64,000 nt of DNA from Mesocentrotus franciscanus. Lineage: Eukaryota; Echinodermata; Echinoidea; Camarodonta; Strongylocentrotidae. A program made the translations under genes and the position numbers. The notes beneath the pieces are model-generated. The model was not told the DNA's origin, made no database searches, and was given only the letters and a program-made list of their open reading frames with translations. The stretch's first letter is position 1, and every line of letters begins with the position of its first letter. Of the stretch, positions 35,823 to 48,037 are shown piece after piece. The stretch is taken from positions 33,053,420-33,117,419 of the forward strand of contig CP137667.1 of assembly GCA_037976565.1 (NCBI GenBank), written 5' to 3'.

Positions 35823-36237
35823 GTGTGTTTTGTTCTTTCTTTCTTTAATTCATCCTTCACCTAGCTTCAACAGTATAGAAACTTGAATAATCAAAATAAC
35901 ATATTTCCTGTCTATTTGTGGCATTTTCTCAGCGTCTTAGAAAACATTGAAGTTTATATTACACAACAAGCTTCTAAAACATGGCAAGCTTCCTTATTTC
36001 AGTCAGGCGGTGATACAACTAAAAATAGGAAGTCCTACAATTAGAGCTTCATATAAATTAGCCATCGGGGGGGGGGGTTCTGTTCTGTTAATTGGCTTCA
36101 TCACGAGAAGAAAAAGGTACTATAATTATCAACACTTGCATTTCAGGAAATACTGGGAAATGTTAAAGAAATTTAAAAAATATATCTTCGATGGGAATAT
36201 AATGGAAGTCCTACCTATAAATTATGAGGATAACCAT

Positions 36238-36382
36238 GAGAAGAAGAAGAAGAAGAAGAAGAAGAAGAAGAAGAAGAAGAAGAAGAAGAAGAAGAAGAAG
36301 AAGAAGAAGAAGAAGAAGAAGAAGAAGAAGAAAAAGAAGAAGAAGAAGAAGAAGAGGAGGAGGAGGAGGAGGAGGAGGAGGA
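36238..36382. repeat. (GAA)n then (GGA)n purine tract
   Basis: About 115 bases of GAA followed by 25 bases of GGA. The Lys/Arg-rich ORF of 178 codons that crosses it is an artefact of this tract joined to random flanks. Confidence 0.96.
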
Positions 36383-37559
36383 ATAAAAGAAATTCGAAAA
36401 GTGACAAAGAATCATTTCGCCCTCAAAGACCCTTTTCGGCTTACATTCACAGAGGGCGCTCAACGACTACTCTACAAAGCTAAGTCACTCACACTCTTCG
36501 AGCTAGAGCTGTGGACAATTCGAATAGGTGGTAAAGACGTTGCTTTTCGAGTGTCAAAATATAAGAAATCCCACGGCAACTAATCATTAAAATAAAAGAA
36601 GTTGCGTACTTTCGATAAGCCAAAGCAGTAGATCGCAGAAATAATGAACCACCTTCATGAACATCATTGTTTATTTTGTCTATCCTAAAAATATATTTCT
36701 TCAATACTCTTATATTTTATAATGAGCCAAAAATTTATACACAGAATCGATAAAAATTATAATTGAAAGACTATTTCAAGATGCTTTGCCCATGCCAGTC
36801 CTAAAAATCAATTTTGTTTCAATTTTCCTGATTTCTGCAAAATCAAGATATTTAATTGCTCATAGAAATCTGTGTATTTACTTTTTCCATTTATATTTTT
36901 TTCCTACTCTTTCATTTTGTATCAAATCACGCTGAGTGTGGTTTTAAAAAATGACGAACGTAACTATACACTGCAAGTCTACATTGAATTGCAAATAATG
37001 ATATTTCGGATATAGGTTACGTACGTCTTGTAGTGCATGGCACGGCCGGGGTATGGCATAATACTTAATTTTCATTATAAGGGAACCAGGAGGTGAATGG
37101 GGGCTGAACGGGCCCCATTGATTTTGACCAAGAAAAAAAAGAGACTATAGGCCTATAAGGAGGAAAGAGGACCCTCCCATTTTTTAAGTCAGTCTGAGAG
37201 CAATCGTGGGTGAGAGAGAGAGAGAGAGATCGACTGAGAGAGAACTCGGAAAAGAGGCCCTCCGGCCCGCGGGCCCTTCCTAGAGAGCCTGGGGAAGGAA
37301 TAATGAGATTTCCGAAATAGTGTACCCGGGAATAATGTTCACACCGCTGCCCCCTCTTTGACATGCTGGATCTGCCCCTACTCTGTATTATCAAGGAGTT
37401 AGGAGAACTCCTTGGTATTATCATAAATTGACTGAAACTTGAGGAGGTGATGAACCTATATTATATAATTATAATGCAAGATAAAAGTAGGCCAATTAAG
37501 TTATTGTAAAAAACTAAAAATGAAACTCAGTTATAATAAAAGGTCTCGATCCACGATTA

Positions 37560-37701
37560 CCGGGACGAGAGGAGAGGAGGGGAGAGAGAAATTGAGAAAG
37601 AGAAAGAGAGCTAAAGAGATGGAGGGGGGACTGAAATAGAAAGAGAGAGAGAGAGGGAGAGAGGGAGAGAGAGAGAGAAGCGAAGAGAGGGGGAGGGGAG
37701 G

Positions 37702-37742
<41 letters not shown>

Positions 37743-37743
37743 G
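37560..37743. repeat. GA-rich low-complexity tract
   Basis: GAGAG/GGGAG sequence with a clean (GA)n at about 37707-37739. Near 37391-37414 a short CAAGGAGTT/AACTCCTTG hairpin resembles the palindrome at 34214. Confidence 0.9.
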
Positions 37744-38499
37744 GGTACGATCATGTTTCAGTCACTATGATAAGCCTTGAAATGAGAAAAGAAAAGAAGT
37801 CTTTGAAAACACCTACCTATAATATATAGGCTAATAAAAGTGACTTGGCATATGTTGTGCCCTTCATGAAGAAAAAGAAAAGAGGAAGAACTTCAGCCGA
37901 TCTTACACGAGTATAGTAGTAATAAAGGCCAGAAGACTTGCAAAGAGCTAGAGGCGCCAATGGTTCTGGAAATAGAAAAAAAGAAAAGAAGAAACAAAAC
38001 AAAAGCAGATTGGATAACGAAAATCGTTGTTTCACATCGATATAATACACTGAATTGATTTGATTTGTTCCTAGTTTAAAAATACAGACCCTTTTTTACT
38101 AAACTTTCTAATTTCTATGCTAAAGAAAATGAATGTAGTGTAAATAAGGTCGATTTCACGGAGTAAACACTATCAAAAACTATAAATTTAATATAAATTT
38201 GTATACAAAATATCTCGTCAATCTTTTCTTTAATTTTGCACAACGATACTCTTTCTCGATCATACATGTATATTTATTTGCGCCTGAATCTTTAGACTAC
38301 ACGCATGTTTTAGAAAATGAGAAGCCACAAAGGTACGGCTGTGTACTGAGGAGAGGGATCCTGCGATATTTTGCGGTAAGTTGACGAATTTTATACCTTG
38401 TGTTCATGTATTTTATACATTTATATACAAGATAAAATATTGTGATTTGTGAAGTGTTTCGTAATTTGTAGGGTAAAGAAGTGATTTGTCGTATGGCGA

Positions 38500-38690
38500 T
38501 GACAAAACAGGATGGAGACCGCAGGTAGAGAGAGCATGATGAATGAGACTGAGAGACGCTTGCACCTCTGTTTGGTCCCGTGCATGCCCGGGTCCAGCAA
38601 GGGTGCGGCGGCCTACACTGCTGCGGTGCACCGGGCCGGGCTTGGCATGCAACTGTGCGCTAGTTTCAGTTTAATAAATAAGATTTAAGG
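38500..38690. other. GC-rich islet with a downstream AATAAA
   Basis: A short GC-rich stretch (for example GTGCATGCCCGGGTCCAGC near 38579) within AT-rich DNA, followed by AATAAATAAG near 38674. A frame on the + strand and one on the - strand are open across it, but no family was recognised. It could be an isolated terminal exon, a processed non-coding RNA remnant or a repeat. Confidence 0.3.
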
Positions 38691-39473
38691 CCCGCAATCA
38701 CAATGTACATGTAGCTAGATCTTTTAAGTTATTGATCCTCTCAGATGTAGGCATAGATTTCGTTCTAACAGTATAATTTTACCTCTTGCAACTGTCTATA
38801 TTGCAATTTTCAGTAAAAATATTCAGTTCCTGCAATTGCAAAAAAGTGCAAGTGCAAGCTTCATTTTTTTCTGTCAAACTAAAAACGATAAAATTAAAAA
38901 GTTGTAACGTTAAAATTGCTGTTTGGCATGCTGATGTGACGGTATCAAGATTCAAGCTAAACAAATTTATGGTAGATCTAGAAAGTTCTAGATGTAATTT
39001 CCATAAAACGATATCAGAATTCTTACTCTAAAGAAAAGAATCGTAATTATTAATATTGCTGTGTACATGTAGATGTTTTAAAGCCCCACTGCACTACTTG
39101 CTCCCTCTATATAGAAAACATTGTGCCTGTTGGTCCCCCATGATACTCTTTTTCTTATGTTAATTGAGAGCTGAGTTGATGAGATAACCACCTGTCAGTG
39201 ACCACGCTAATCCCTCTAATCCCTCCTGGCCAAACTAGTGCAGAGGGGCTTTAAGTTCTAACGACTATTAACTCGTCTTTTCATAGGGTAGATAAACAAA
39301 TCTGTCTGTTCTGAAGAGTTTTTTTAACATCGTTTAAATTTTGATGCTCTCCTCCAAGACAAGGATTCAATGAAACCAAATATTATAAATAACATATCCG
39401 TGAACGAAATAGACTTATTTCTTGGACTACAGTATTCACATGGTTACATTAGGTCTACTTGTTAGACTGAAGA

Positions 39474-40265
39474 CTTAAAGCCCAAGTCCACTCCAAAAAT
39501 AACTTACTTTCAATAGAACCAGAAAAATCAGACAAACCAATCAAAAAAAGTTTGAGCAAAATCGGATAACTAATGGTAATAAGAAAGTTATGAATTTTTA
39601 ATGACATGAAAAACTTTGAAAATCACTACACAAATTGGCAACTCACTCATGAGTCTGTGACGTATGGTCCTCACTATCCACTAATTATTTTCTTTATATT
39701 GATAATATAAATTTCCTATTTTCACCCTAAGAATCTTATTTCTTCACACCAGCATCCAAGTTAGATTGTTAGTCATGTGTTTTTGTGTGGATGCACAAAT
39801 AAAGAGTAATTTTTGTCCAGTTAAATCATGAAAAATTGAATTTTGATAAACTATTTACATGTATATAAAAATCAATAATTATGAAATACAATATTCAGAA
39901 AATAGTATCAATTCTTCAAAATTCATAAAAGTTTTTGGGAAATGTCATGCATGCAATATGATACAAATCATATAACCTGGGCAAAGGCATGGGAAATCAA
40001 GTTTTGGGGGATAAAAATGGAAATTAATGGGATTAAACTATATAAAGCAATTGATAAGTTGTGAGGACATGACGTCACAAACTGATAACCATCTTGGCAA
40101 TTTGTGTTGTGATTCTCATTGTTCCATAGTTTTACATACTTTTTCAAAAATTCATAACTTTCTTATTAGTTATCCGATTTTGCTCAAACTTTTTTTGATT
40201 GGTTTGTCTGATTTTTCTGCTTTTATTGAAAGTAAGTTATTTTTGGAGTGGACTTGCCCTTTAAG
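39474..40265. mobile_element. TIR element, family 1 long copy (about 790 bases)
   Basis: The left arm CTTAAAGCCCAAGTCCACTC (39474) and right arm GAGTGGACTTGCCCTTTAAG (ending 40265) extend into inverted repeats of almost 200 bases, including AAGTTTGAGCAAAATCGGAT and ATCCGATTTTGCTCAAACTT. The foldback structure has an AT-rich centre and no transposase. Arm motifs are shared with the elements at 10404 and 44279. Confidence 0.85.
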
Positions 40266-40309
40266 TTCGTACAAATTTCATATATGTATAAAATTGAATG
40301 AATGAAAAT

Positions 40310-40370
40310 GAAGAGGAGGAGAAAATGAAGGAGGAGGAGAAGAAGAAGAAGGAAAAAAGAAGAAGGGGAA
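40310..40370. repeat. GGA/GAA-rich short tract
   Basis: Purine-rich run just right of the long foldback element. Confidence 0.7.
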
Positions 40371-40839
40371 CTGGGGAAGTACTAATACTTCTTCTTACTT
40401 CTTCTATGCAGAAAATAGAGAATTAAGCTACACTAATTGCTAATAATAAGAACCGAACAATTCAAAACTAAAACAGACCCTAAAACAGACTGCAACTGAA
40501 GGTGGGTAAAATTTTGTAATTTCTGCATAGACTCTATATATTTCCACATAAATGTGAGGATATGTCATGTATGTCACAGGAACAGGATGCTTTTAATGAG
40601 CTTGCTAATAGTGTGCCTAGTTCTGCAAAGTAATCACAACTATTAGGAGTAATACAACTCCTTGTCTCAACTAAATGACCTGGTAATTATTAAAGTACAG
40701 GTTGATAAATGTACATGTACAGGGAAATTACATATTACATATTTTGAGATTATTGAAGGCTCTTTTGTTTTACCACATCGTGAATATACATGTACACAGT
40801 CTGTTTGGTTCCCTTGTAAATACCGGCATACATTATGTA

Positions 40840-41410
40840 TTGATGCCTTTGAGAATGTACAGAGGAGGGGCACTAGGTTTGTTCGGAGTCTGGCTAACTC
40901 GGACCCAGGGACAACTCGGCCCCACTGCTAAAACCTAACCCTAACCCTAACCCTAAACCTGCAAAAACTGACCGCTTTTGCAGCTGGGCCGAGTTGTCTT
41001 TGGTCCGAGTTAGCCAGACTCCGTTTGTTCCTTCATTGAAATGACTTGGTTATGAAGAAAGACTATAAATGTTAACTGAAGTTGTCTTCACTGGTTTATA
41101 GACGAGCTTGTGGTGATACCATGGAGATTTTCAAAATGCTCGAAATACATACGATTCTGGTGTGACCGCTCTCTTTGAGGTCAGTACCACTAGCACTAGG
41201 GGTAACAGATTTAGAATGAGCCCAGAGCAGACAAAATTATTTGTAGTAATTTCTTCTCTACTTCTCTGTGAGAATATTTAATACGTGGAACAGCCTTCCA
41301 AACCAAGTTGGGGAGGCTGATACTGTTTTTTCAGTTTGAAAATAGACTTCAATGGCAAAATGCTAAATTTAAGTACAATTACAGAGCAGCTCCCTTTAAA
41401 GGCATCGTTT
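40840..41410 (+). mobile_element. Non-LTR retrotransposon remnant (CR1/Jockey-like, RT C-terminal region)
   Basis: After removing the 138-base insertion at 40885, the sequence reads in shifting frames as FENVQRRGTRFV, then a GYEERL-like block, FNTWNSLPNQV, FENRLQ and KYNYRAAP. These are hallmarks of the region after the reverse-transcriptase fingers in CR1/Jockey-type elements. Many stops and frameshifts show that it is dead. The 5' part is absent. Confidence 0.7.
40885..41022. mobile_element. MITE with telomere-like core and 8-base target-site duplication
   Basis: The left end GGAGTCTGGCTAACTCGGAC is matched inversely by the right end GTCCGAGTTAGCCAGACTCC. GTTTGTTC lies immediately on both sides (40877-40884 and 41023-41030), a perfect 8-base duplication typical of hAT-type insertion. 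The centre contains four CCCTAA-like units near 40935-40957. It interrupts a retrotransposon remnant. Confidence 0.9.
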
Positions 41411-43439
41411 AACAATGTTAAATCTGAGATGCACGGCCCTACGTGTTATCAGTGTCTGTGATATGGTGTAATATTGAAGCCCTAAAAAAAACGCGCTTCA
41501 AAATGATCAAGACGTGCCTCAAAAAAGTAAAAATCTTTGAGTGACCGGTTTTACCATACTCGTTTTCCCCAATAGACTGTAGTGTTATGAAAACCGTTAG
41601 GAAAACGCAAAATTTGGTTTCGATTTCCAATCATAAATATCTTGATAATCAGACAGGCGATCGGCTTGTAAAAGTCATGGGGTTTCTGACTGACCTAAAG
41701 GTTTATAATTATCATTGCAGCATGAGCTAAATCCAGGATTTTGTTTCAGAATCTGAGACAAAGTTACTGGATCCTTTTAAGTACTGCCGAAGTACTACGT
41801 GTACATTACCAGGATCTGGAGATAGAGGCATCTCAAACTGCGTCCAGAAGTCATTCTTAAGCAACCTTAAGTTTGAAAGTTTATGACTCATGAGCGATTA
41901 TTTTCCAAATTTCAATGTTTATACAGTTTTAGATAAAGGAGTGGGTTTTTTTCTTCTAGCCATCACAGCCTACCATGAAGACACAATAGAGGTCTCCATG
42001 TAATTTAATTGCTTTGCAAGTTTCAATTTAGTCTTACTCTTTAGACTAAGATGCAATCTGCGGTAGCCTCCGGTAGGATTGGAATCTAAACTTTACTTAT
42101 CAAATTATGTTGCAATTGCATACCGTACTAAGCCAGAACCCTGCTTTCTACCTTTATTTCCCCTCCATCTCTATCTTGAACTGTTTTTAGCTTTCTGTAA
42201 CCTAAAACAATATCATGCAAGATTTCCCAAATTCCCCACATGCGCATTGTTTTCATCTTGTGCCTTTATGATTTAATATCCATATTTAATTTGTATCCAA
42301 AATGTAAGTGGTTTTTAGGATAATACTTTTTTGCAAAATAGAACGTCTTCACCAATCTGTAAACAACGTTAGGAAAAGCGTGAGGAAATGACCATTAAGA
42401 GTTGTTTTTATGAGGAATGACTCAGTTGGCTTTATAATAACATTCAGTTTGTTTCAAAATTAATGCTTCCTTTAAAATTGGATCAACATCCAACATTTTT
42501 CAGTATGAGAGCAAAATGTTAATTTATCTCACACATTTGAGGCATATTTTTTTTCTTCTCTAAGTCACAAACCTTTCCGTTTGTGAATCATTTTAGAAAA
42601 TAATTAATTCCTCAGAAAATGAAAGTGAATGTTATCATGAAATGGTTGAAAGTGAAAGGAAAGTGATTTTTTTTTTGAGGGGGAGGAAATTCAGGGAAAA
42701 GTACTGTGCCACTTTGTTTCGTGGATAAAAGCTTCTCTGCCTTTTTTTAAATGATAAATTTAAATATTGTATGTGACTGCCCAGTGCAAAAGTACAGGAC
42801 AGAATACTCTTGAGAAAAGAAGTTTGACCATTCAAAGATCAATTAAGGTGGAAAAAATGGATTGAAAATTAAAAATTCAATAAAAAATGAGTTTAACTAT
42901 GTAATGGCCAGTATTATGCAATGAAGGTGAAAGTTCTGTGTTTTAATGTAAGAAATATGAAATGACCAAATTACACCCATTAATAGAAAAGACAAAGTAT
43001 TAAATTATTGTATTTGATGGTTTTGTGAAACGATGTCCAGGTTTTTTGTGCATGCAGTGTAAATCCCCCTCTGTCGTTGTACAAGTATGTATCATGAGGT
43101 TCACTCGACAGTCCGTAAACTTGAAGTAAAGTTTGTGGTTATAAACTTCAAAATTATCTTGTAGCTACATTAGGGACCATGCGGACGCTTATGTGGTTAT
43201 GAAGCTCGTAGAACAAACCATGACAGATATCCTAAGGTTAACATGATAACTACGAGCAGCAGGGGGTCCTCGCTCGATGTTATGTGCCGTACAGACACAC
43301 TTAACTTTGAAGTTACGCCAGCTTTTACTTTAAAAAAAAAACTGACACCAGCTTGTAACTTTAACTTTGAATACTGGTTGTTGCAGTCCTGTGTGAACGC
43401 TCATCGTGGTTAGTGGGTCATTGTTTATAAAATTTAATG
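41411..43439. other. AT-rich non-coding DNA
   Basis: No exon recognised. From about 43160 to 43440 the sequence is less AT-rich with repeated TAACTTTGAAGTTACG-type words, and similar GTGTGAACG words resume at 43796. An older repeat may therefore have been split by the element at 43440. Confidence 0.45.
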
Positions 43440-43760
43440 GGCCTGTTTTCATCAGACCGAGGTTGCAAAATAACCTGCTATTTTAACTAGCCCGATCTCA
43501 AATTAGCCAGCTAATTTGCGTCTTTATCAGCCCGCAGTTGCAATTAGCGGGCTATTTGGTCGAGAAAATATCCCGAGAATCTTGGTCTTCTTTCGAAAAT
43601 AGCCTGCTATTTCCCAAATAGCGGGCTAATTTGCGCCTGACCGAGCTAGTTTGTGATGAGCGTATCGGTCTGGTGAAGACGCAATTTCGAGCTTCGGGAA
43701 AATATCCCGAGTCTGAAAATAGTGGGTTATTTTGCAACTTCGGTCTGATGAAGACAGGCC
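43440..43760. mobile_element. TIR miniature element (GGCCTGTTTTCATCAGACCG)
   Basis: Left GGCCTGTTTTCATCAGACCG and right CGGTCTGATGAAGACAGGCC are inverted, extending to about 45 bases with GGTTGCAAAATAACC. The inside carries more inverted AGCGGGCTATTT-like motifs. About 320 bases, non-coding. Confidence 0.88.
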
Positions 43761-44278
43761 TTTGAAGTTTCGCAAATTTTAACTAGGACGGTACCGTGTG
43801 AACGTAGCTTACGTAATGTAGCTGATCCACTTGAAGGTTATGTAGCCAGAAGCACATTCACATATTGACTTGCAAATTGCCTAAGTGATTTCAAGTGTGA
43901 AATGAAATACTGTCCGCTACATGGCTGATACAGAAATTCTATACATCACTTCCTTCGCAAAATTAATTTTTGCATAAGATCTGTACCTATATACAGATAA
44001 AGTGTTCTCATGTTCAATGCTTTCAGTTTTTCATTTTAGATTACTCTTGGTTCAATATCACTTTACCACCTTGGTATATTTATTTTGAGAAATTTAGTTT
44101 CTATGACTGATATGAGACCTTTCACAAGCAAGACAAAACTGGGAATTTGTTTCTATTCATGTTCATAATTGTTCAGACAGTATTATTTGCTTCTGAAGTG
44201 CATTAACAAAATTCTTTGGTTGTATGATTGGGGATTTCAAGTAGGCAATTGAAGAGCTATCCTAGGAATGTCTCCTTT

Positions 44279-44743
44279 AAAGGGGAAGTCCACCCTGATA
44301 TTAAATGAGAGGAACAATTCAAATGCGATCCATCAAACACAAGTTAGCAACACTGTGACATATCTTGTGAGCTCCTCTCTGATTCGCTCTGTACATAAAA
44401 TGTTATAACCTTTAATTTTCTTTGTTATTGAGGACGGAATAGATTAGTTCATACAGGGGTTGTATAAGAATAAATTTGCAACAATTATATCTAGGGTGCA
44501 TGTATAATTAGAAATTCTCCTTAGGGCAAAGATAGAAATTTCTGAATTTTGAGTACAGAGCACATGGGAGGGGAGCTCGCAAGATACTTCACAGAGTTGC
44601 CAATTTGTATTTGATTGATCGCAACTTCAAAATTTCATAACTTTCTTTTTGTAGATTGGATTTTGCTCGAACTTTCACTGACTCGTTTCTCTCATTTTCT
44701 GCTTCTATTAAAACCGACTTAATATCAGGATGGACCTGTAAGG
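44279..44743. mobile_element. TIR miniature element, family 1 copy 3
   Basis: The left end AAAGGGGAAGTCCACCCTGA with TATTAA and the right end TTAATATCAGGATGGACCTG are inverted. Sub-terminal blocks GTGACATATCTTGTGAGC and GAGCTCGCAAGATACTTCAC also match inversely. Same family as 10404-10757, and more distantly 39474-40265. Confidence 0.82.
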
Positions 44744-45879
44744 AGACATTTCTACTATGATATTCTGCCAAACTGATGTAGTGTACTGTGCAAGAAATAA
44801 GAAAATTCACAAACTATTATTTGATCTTTTCCAGAACACAATCTTCTCTTTCAGATTTGAGGTGACTTTTGTATACATGTACATGTACATACAATGTACA
44901 GTGCGTACTATAGAAATTGTATTGAAAGACTTAAATTTTTTAAAATTTTTATTATGTGTTTATTAAGAAATCAAATCATAACATATACAAACTTTCCAAG
45001 GAAATACAAATGCTGTGTTACAAAATTAATGACAAATTAAGATATTTACAAATGATTGAGATGATCTGGAAAAAAAAAAAAAAGGCAGAGTACATGTACA
45101 CGTAATAGAAATAATCAGAATTATAACATTTATAAGTACAAAAGCAAGAACCGCGAGATAGCATTGCTTCAGAATCTGAAAATTTCGTTAGGCCCAAAAT
45201 GAAGAAAAAGAGGAGTAAGATAAGCCATCCACAGATACAATGGAAACTTCAGAATGAAAGACTTTTATGGTGACTACACCTGTGTGACATTGTCCGTGAC
45301 ATTGTCTTTGACATTGTCTTTGACATTGAAGAGGAATTAATGAACTTGACCTTGAACTTGACCTTGAACACTTGTCACCAGCTACAAAGTTTGTTGACCT
45401 TTCATGTCAAAAGCCATTTGGCTGCATTTAAAAGGTTAATCCAACCATTAGCCTATCATCCTTGTCAAACCAAGGAGTGTATAGTGTAATAACTCCTTGG
45501 TCAAACAGATCATAGAGAAGATTTAGTTCTTGTAAAGTTGTAAACATAAGCATGAGCCTACACGCACATGTATGGATGTCGAATTGTAGATGAATGAAAT
45601 ATTTCATTATTTTCATACCTGGATGGAAGAATGTCTTAATAGGCAAGGCCGACACTAACATGTGCCTGGGACACTTTGGCGCCCAAAATGTAAGTCTGAA
45701 CCTCAACAAGTCTGATTTAAGGAAAACATCTATAGGGCTCATGCATGCAGACTCGAGTTCAATCTGGACCCCTTTAAAAAAAAGTAAGTGTCGAGCCCTG
45801 TAATATTAAGAATGTCACTTGAAAAGGATTGTTCTTGAATTGTGCCTTTTGCCCATATTGCTGATATTAATTGAAGTTG
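44744..45879. other. AT-rich non-coding DNA with short repeats
   Basis: Contains GTACATGTAC-type palindromes near 44876, a TTGACATTGTCTT tandem at 45290-45325 and a CAAGGAGT/ACTCCTTG hairpin at 45464-45505. Confidence 0.5.
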
Positions 45880-46050
45880 AAATAATAATAATAAATTAAT
45901 TTACTGTATGTAGTGCCCTTAGCCGCTTACAAATGGTTACACATTGCTGTACAGAGTTCAAACAAATTAACAACCATCATTGAAAAGGAGAGTTTTGAAA
46001 GCCTTCTTATAAACACCTAATGAAGTTGTTATGTTGTTGTTAGGGCACTG
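45880..46050. repeat. (AAT)n-linked dispersed repeat
   Basis: AATAATAATAAATTAATTTA followed by GTAGTGCCCTTAGCCGCTTA, similar in style to the element near 33337. Confidence 0.5.
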
Positions 46051-46129
46051 TTGTTCCGCTGCCATGCCTCCCTAATTCGTTCATGATTATGTTAGATTTA
46101 TAAATAGCTTGAAACTTGGACCAAATTTG

Positions 46130-46525
46130 TGATTGTAGTCCAAAATACCCATATCTTTGTGCACTGCTTTTCCCTGTAATGTACAAGATCTTTATAAGAT
46201 TCAAGAGTCAGTCTTATGATTCCACATTCCATATTACCATCACAATACAAAATACTTCTTCTCACCTTCAAATGCATCCATGGTCTGGCTCCTCCCTACC
46301 TTTCTGAACTCATAACTGTCAGGTAACCATCCCCGATACTCCCTTCGCTCCTCTCAAGGCATTACGTTGAACCATCTGTCTCCCAAGATCCTACCCACAC
46401 TTGGTGACAGAGCATTCACAACTGCTGCTCCCAAACTGTGGAATTAATAACCTACCCAGATTTCTTTTGCAACCGGCAAACTCTCTCACTATATAAAACA
46501 ATCTCTCAAAACTCACCTCTTCTGT
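46130..46525 (+). mobile_element. Non-LTR retrotransposon remnant (CR1/L2/Rex1-like 3' end)
   Basis: Broken reading gives LHWLPV-like, KIHGLAPPYLSELITV-like, then LRSSQGITLNHLSPKILPTL, GDRAFTTAAPKLWN and YIKQSLKTHLF. This order is the conserved C-terminal part of L2/CR1-type reverse-transcriptase ORFs. Stops and indels show that it is inactive. It is truncated at the 5' end. Confidence 0.78.
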
Positions 46526-48037
46526 TAATAAAATAATGGTAAAGTGCATTTGAACATGTACATGTATATACTGTACATGTACTTGTATAATGGACAATAC
46601 CCTTTATTTATAAATCATTGTTAATACACAATTATTCTCATTTATTGTACAGAACTACTGATATACATGTACATGTCTTGTAGGCTTTTAAATCCTTTCC
46701 AATAACTTCACAATGCAATTGACATGACAAGTTAACCTTTTTTCTAAAGTGAAAAGTAGTCTGAATAGCACTTTAACCTCCTTATCTGTCTATGTATGGA
46801 TGACTCATAATTTGATGCTCTATTCTGTCACTGAAATCACTCATTCATAAATCACAGCAAAGTACAAAATATGGGCATTTGCTAAAAGGGGTGAATTATG
46901 TACTTTGTAGTAGGCCACCACTTTCTAAATGCCAGAAATAAATCAAATTTCATTCTCTGAAACCACGGGCCCTCATTACGCATGCTGTGTATTGCAAAAT
47001 TTTAGTCAAACTTTACAAATCAGAAATTAATTTGTATTGATTTACATGCCCGTGTCGGCATAGTACATTGCACTGTATTCTATTACTGTGGTGACTACAA
47101 TATAAACTAAAATATAAGTTCAAGCCAAAATCTATCATTCAATTTTAATGCAACTGTTTTATAACCAGCTTAGTCAGTTTTCAGGTCCGGCCTCTGCGCA
47201 ATGATGAATTTAAACTTCGCCTTTCAGGTTTTTAAAGGAAGAGGAAAAGGGTGAAAGGCTTCTTTCATCGTGTGTCAAAAAATCCTTTTTTTTGCTGTAC
47301 GTGTGCAAATATGACTCTGTCTGTAGGCTCTACAGATAGGCCCTACAGATAGGCCCCACTGTTATACAGGATGTCACTTGCTATATCTTAGATATGAGAG
47401 ACTTGGGAGACTTGTATGCCTCCATGCTCATGGAGGGATTGGTAGTCGATACTCTGCAAATCTTTTGTTCACGAGACATTGAATACTATTGGTACACATG
47501 AAATATTTTGAATAATTTTTGCTGATGTTTGATGTGTAAACATACTGTACAAATTTATGGATATTTAGGGGGACATTTTAATTGTATACTTGGGCTAAGA
47601 ATGCGTTTCTTGTCCTGAAAATAAAGACAAAATTATATTGATTCCGCATATTTCATATTACAGTGTAAGATATATTCTTGTGGGAGGTATTCTATGCACT
47701 ACATGTACATGTATACAATGACATTTAGATTTGGCTCTTAAAAGCTAATTTTTGCCTTTTTTAAAGGTAAATATAATACTTGGGGGATGGAAGGAACGAT
47801 TTAAAAGAACCCCCACTTCATTTATCATTCTGCAAGTAATCACTCCTGGTTTTTTTAATTGATAAATTCCCTTTAAACATCAATCTCCCTGCTTTATTGT
47901 AGAGCCCTAACAGGTGCTATGGGTATGTACAGCTGTAATGTGACTGCTGCACTATGAGTCACTCCTCAACCTCCCTCGCTTTGCTATAGGAACCAGGAGA
48001 CCTACATGCCCTTCACGGCGGTGTGCTCCGCACGTCA
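46526..48037. other. AT-rich non-coding DNA
   Basis: Several ACATGTAC palindromes near 46555, 46668 and 47699. A short less AT-rich segment at 47990-48035, ending at the left copy of the following duplication, is open on the + strand (QETYMPFTAVCSAR) but matches nothing I recognise. Confidence 0.45.

Noticed and set aside
35947..36583. 178-codon Lys-rich frame
   Set aside because: Made by joining random flanks through the (GAA)n/(GGA)n tract. No conserved domain.
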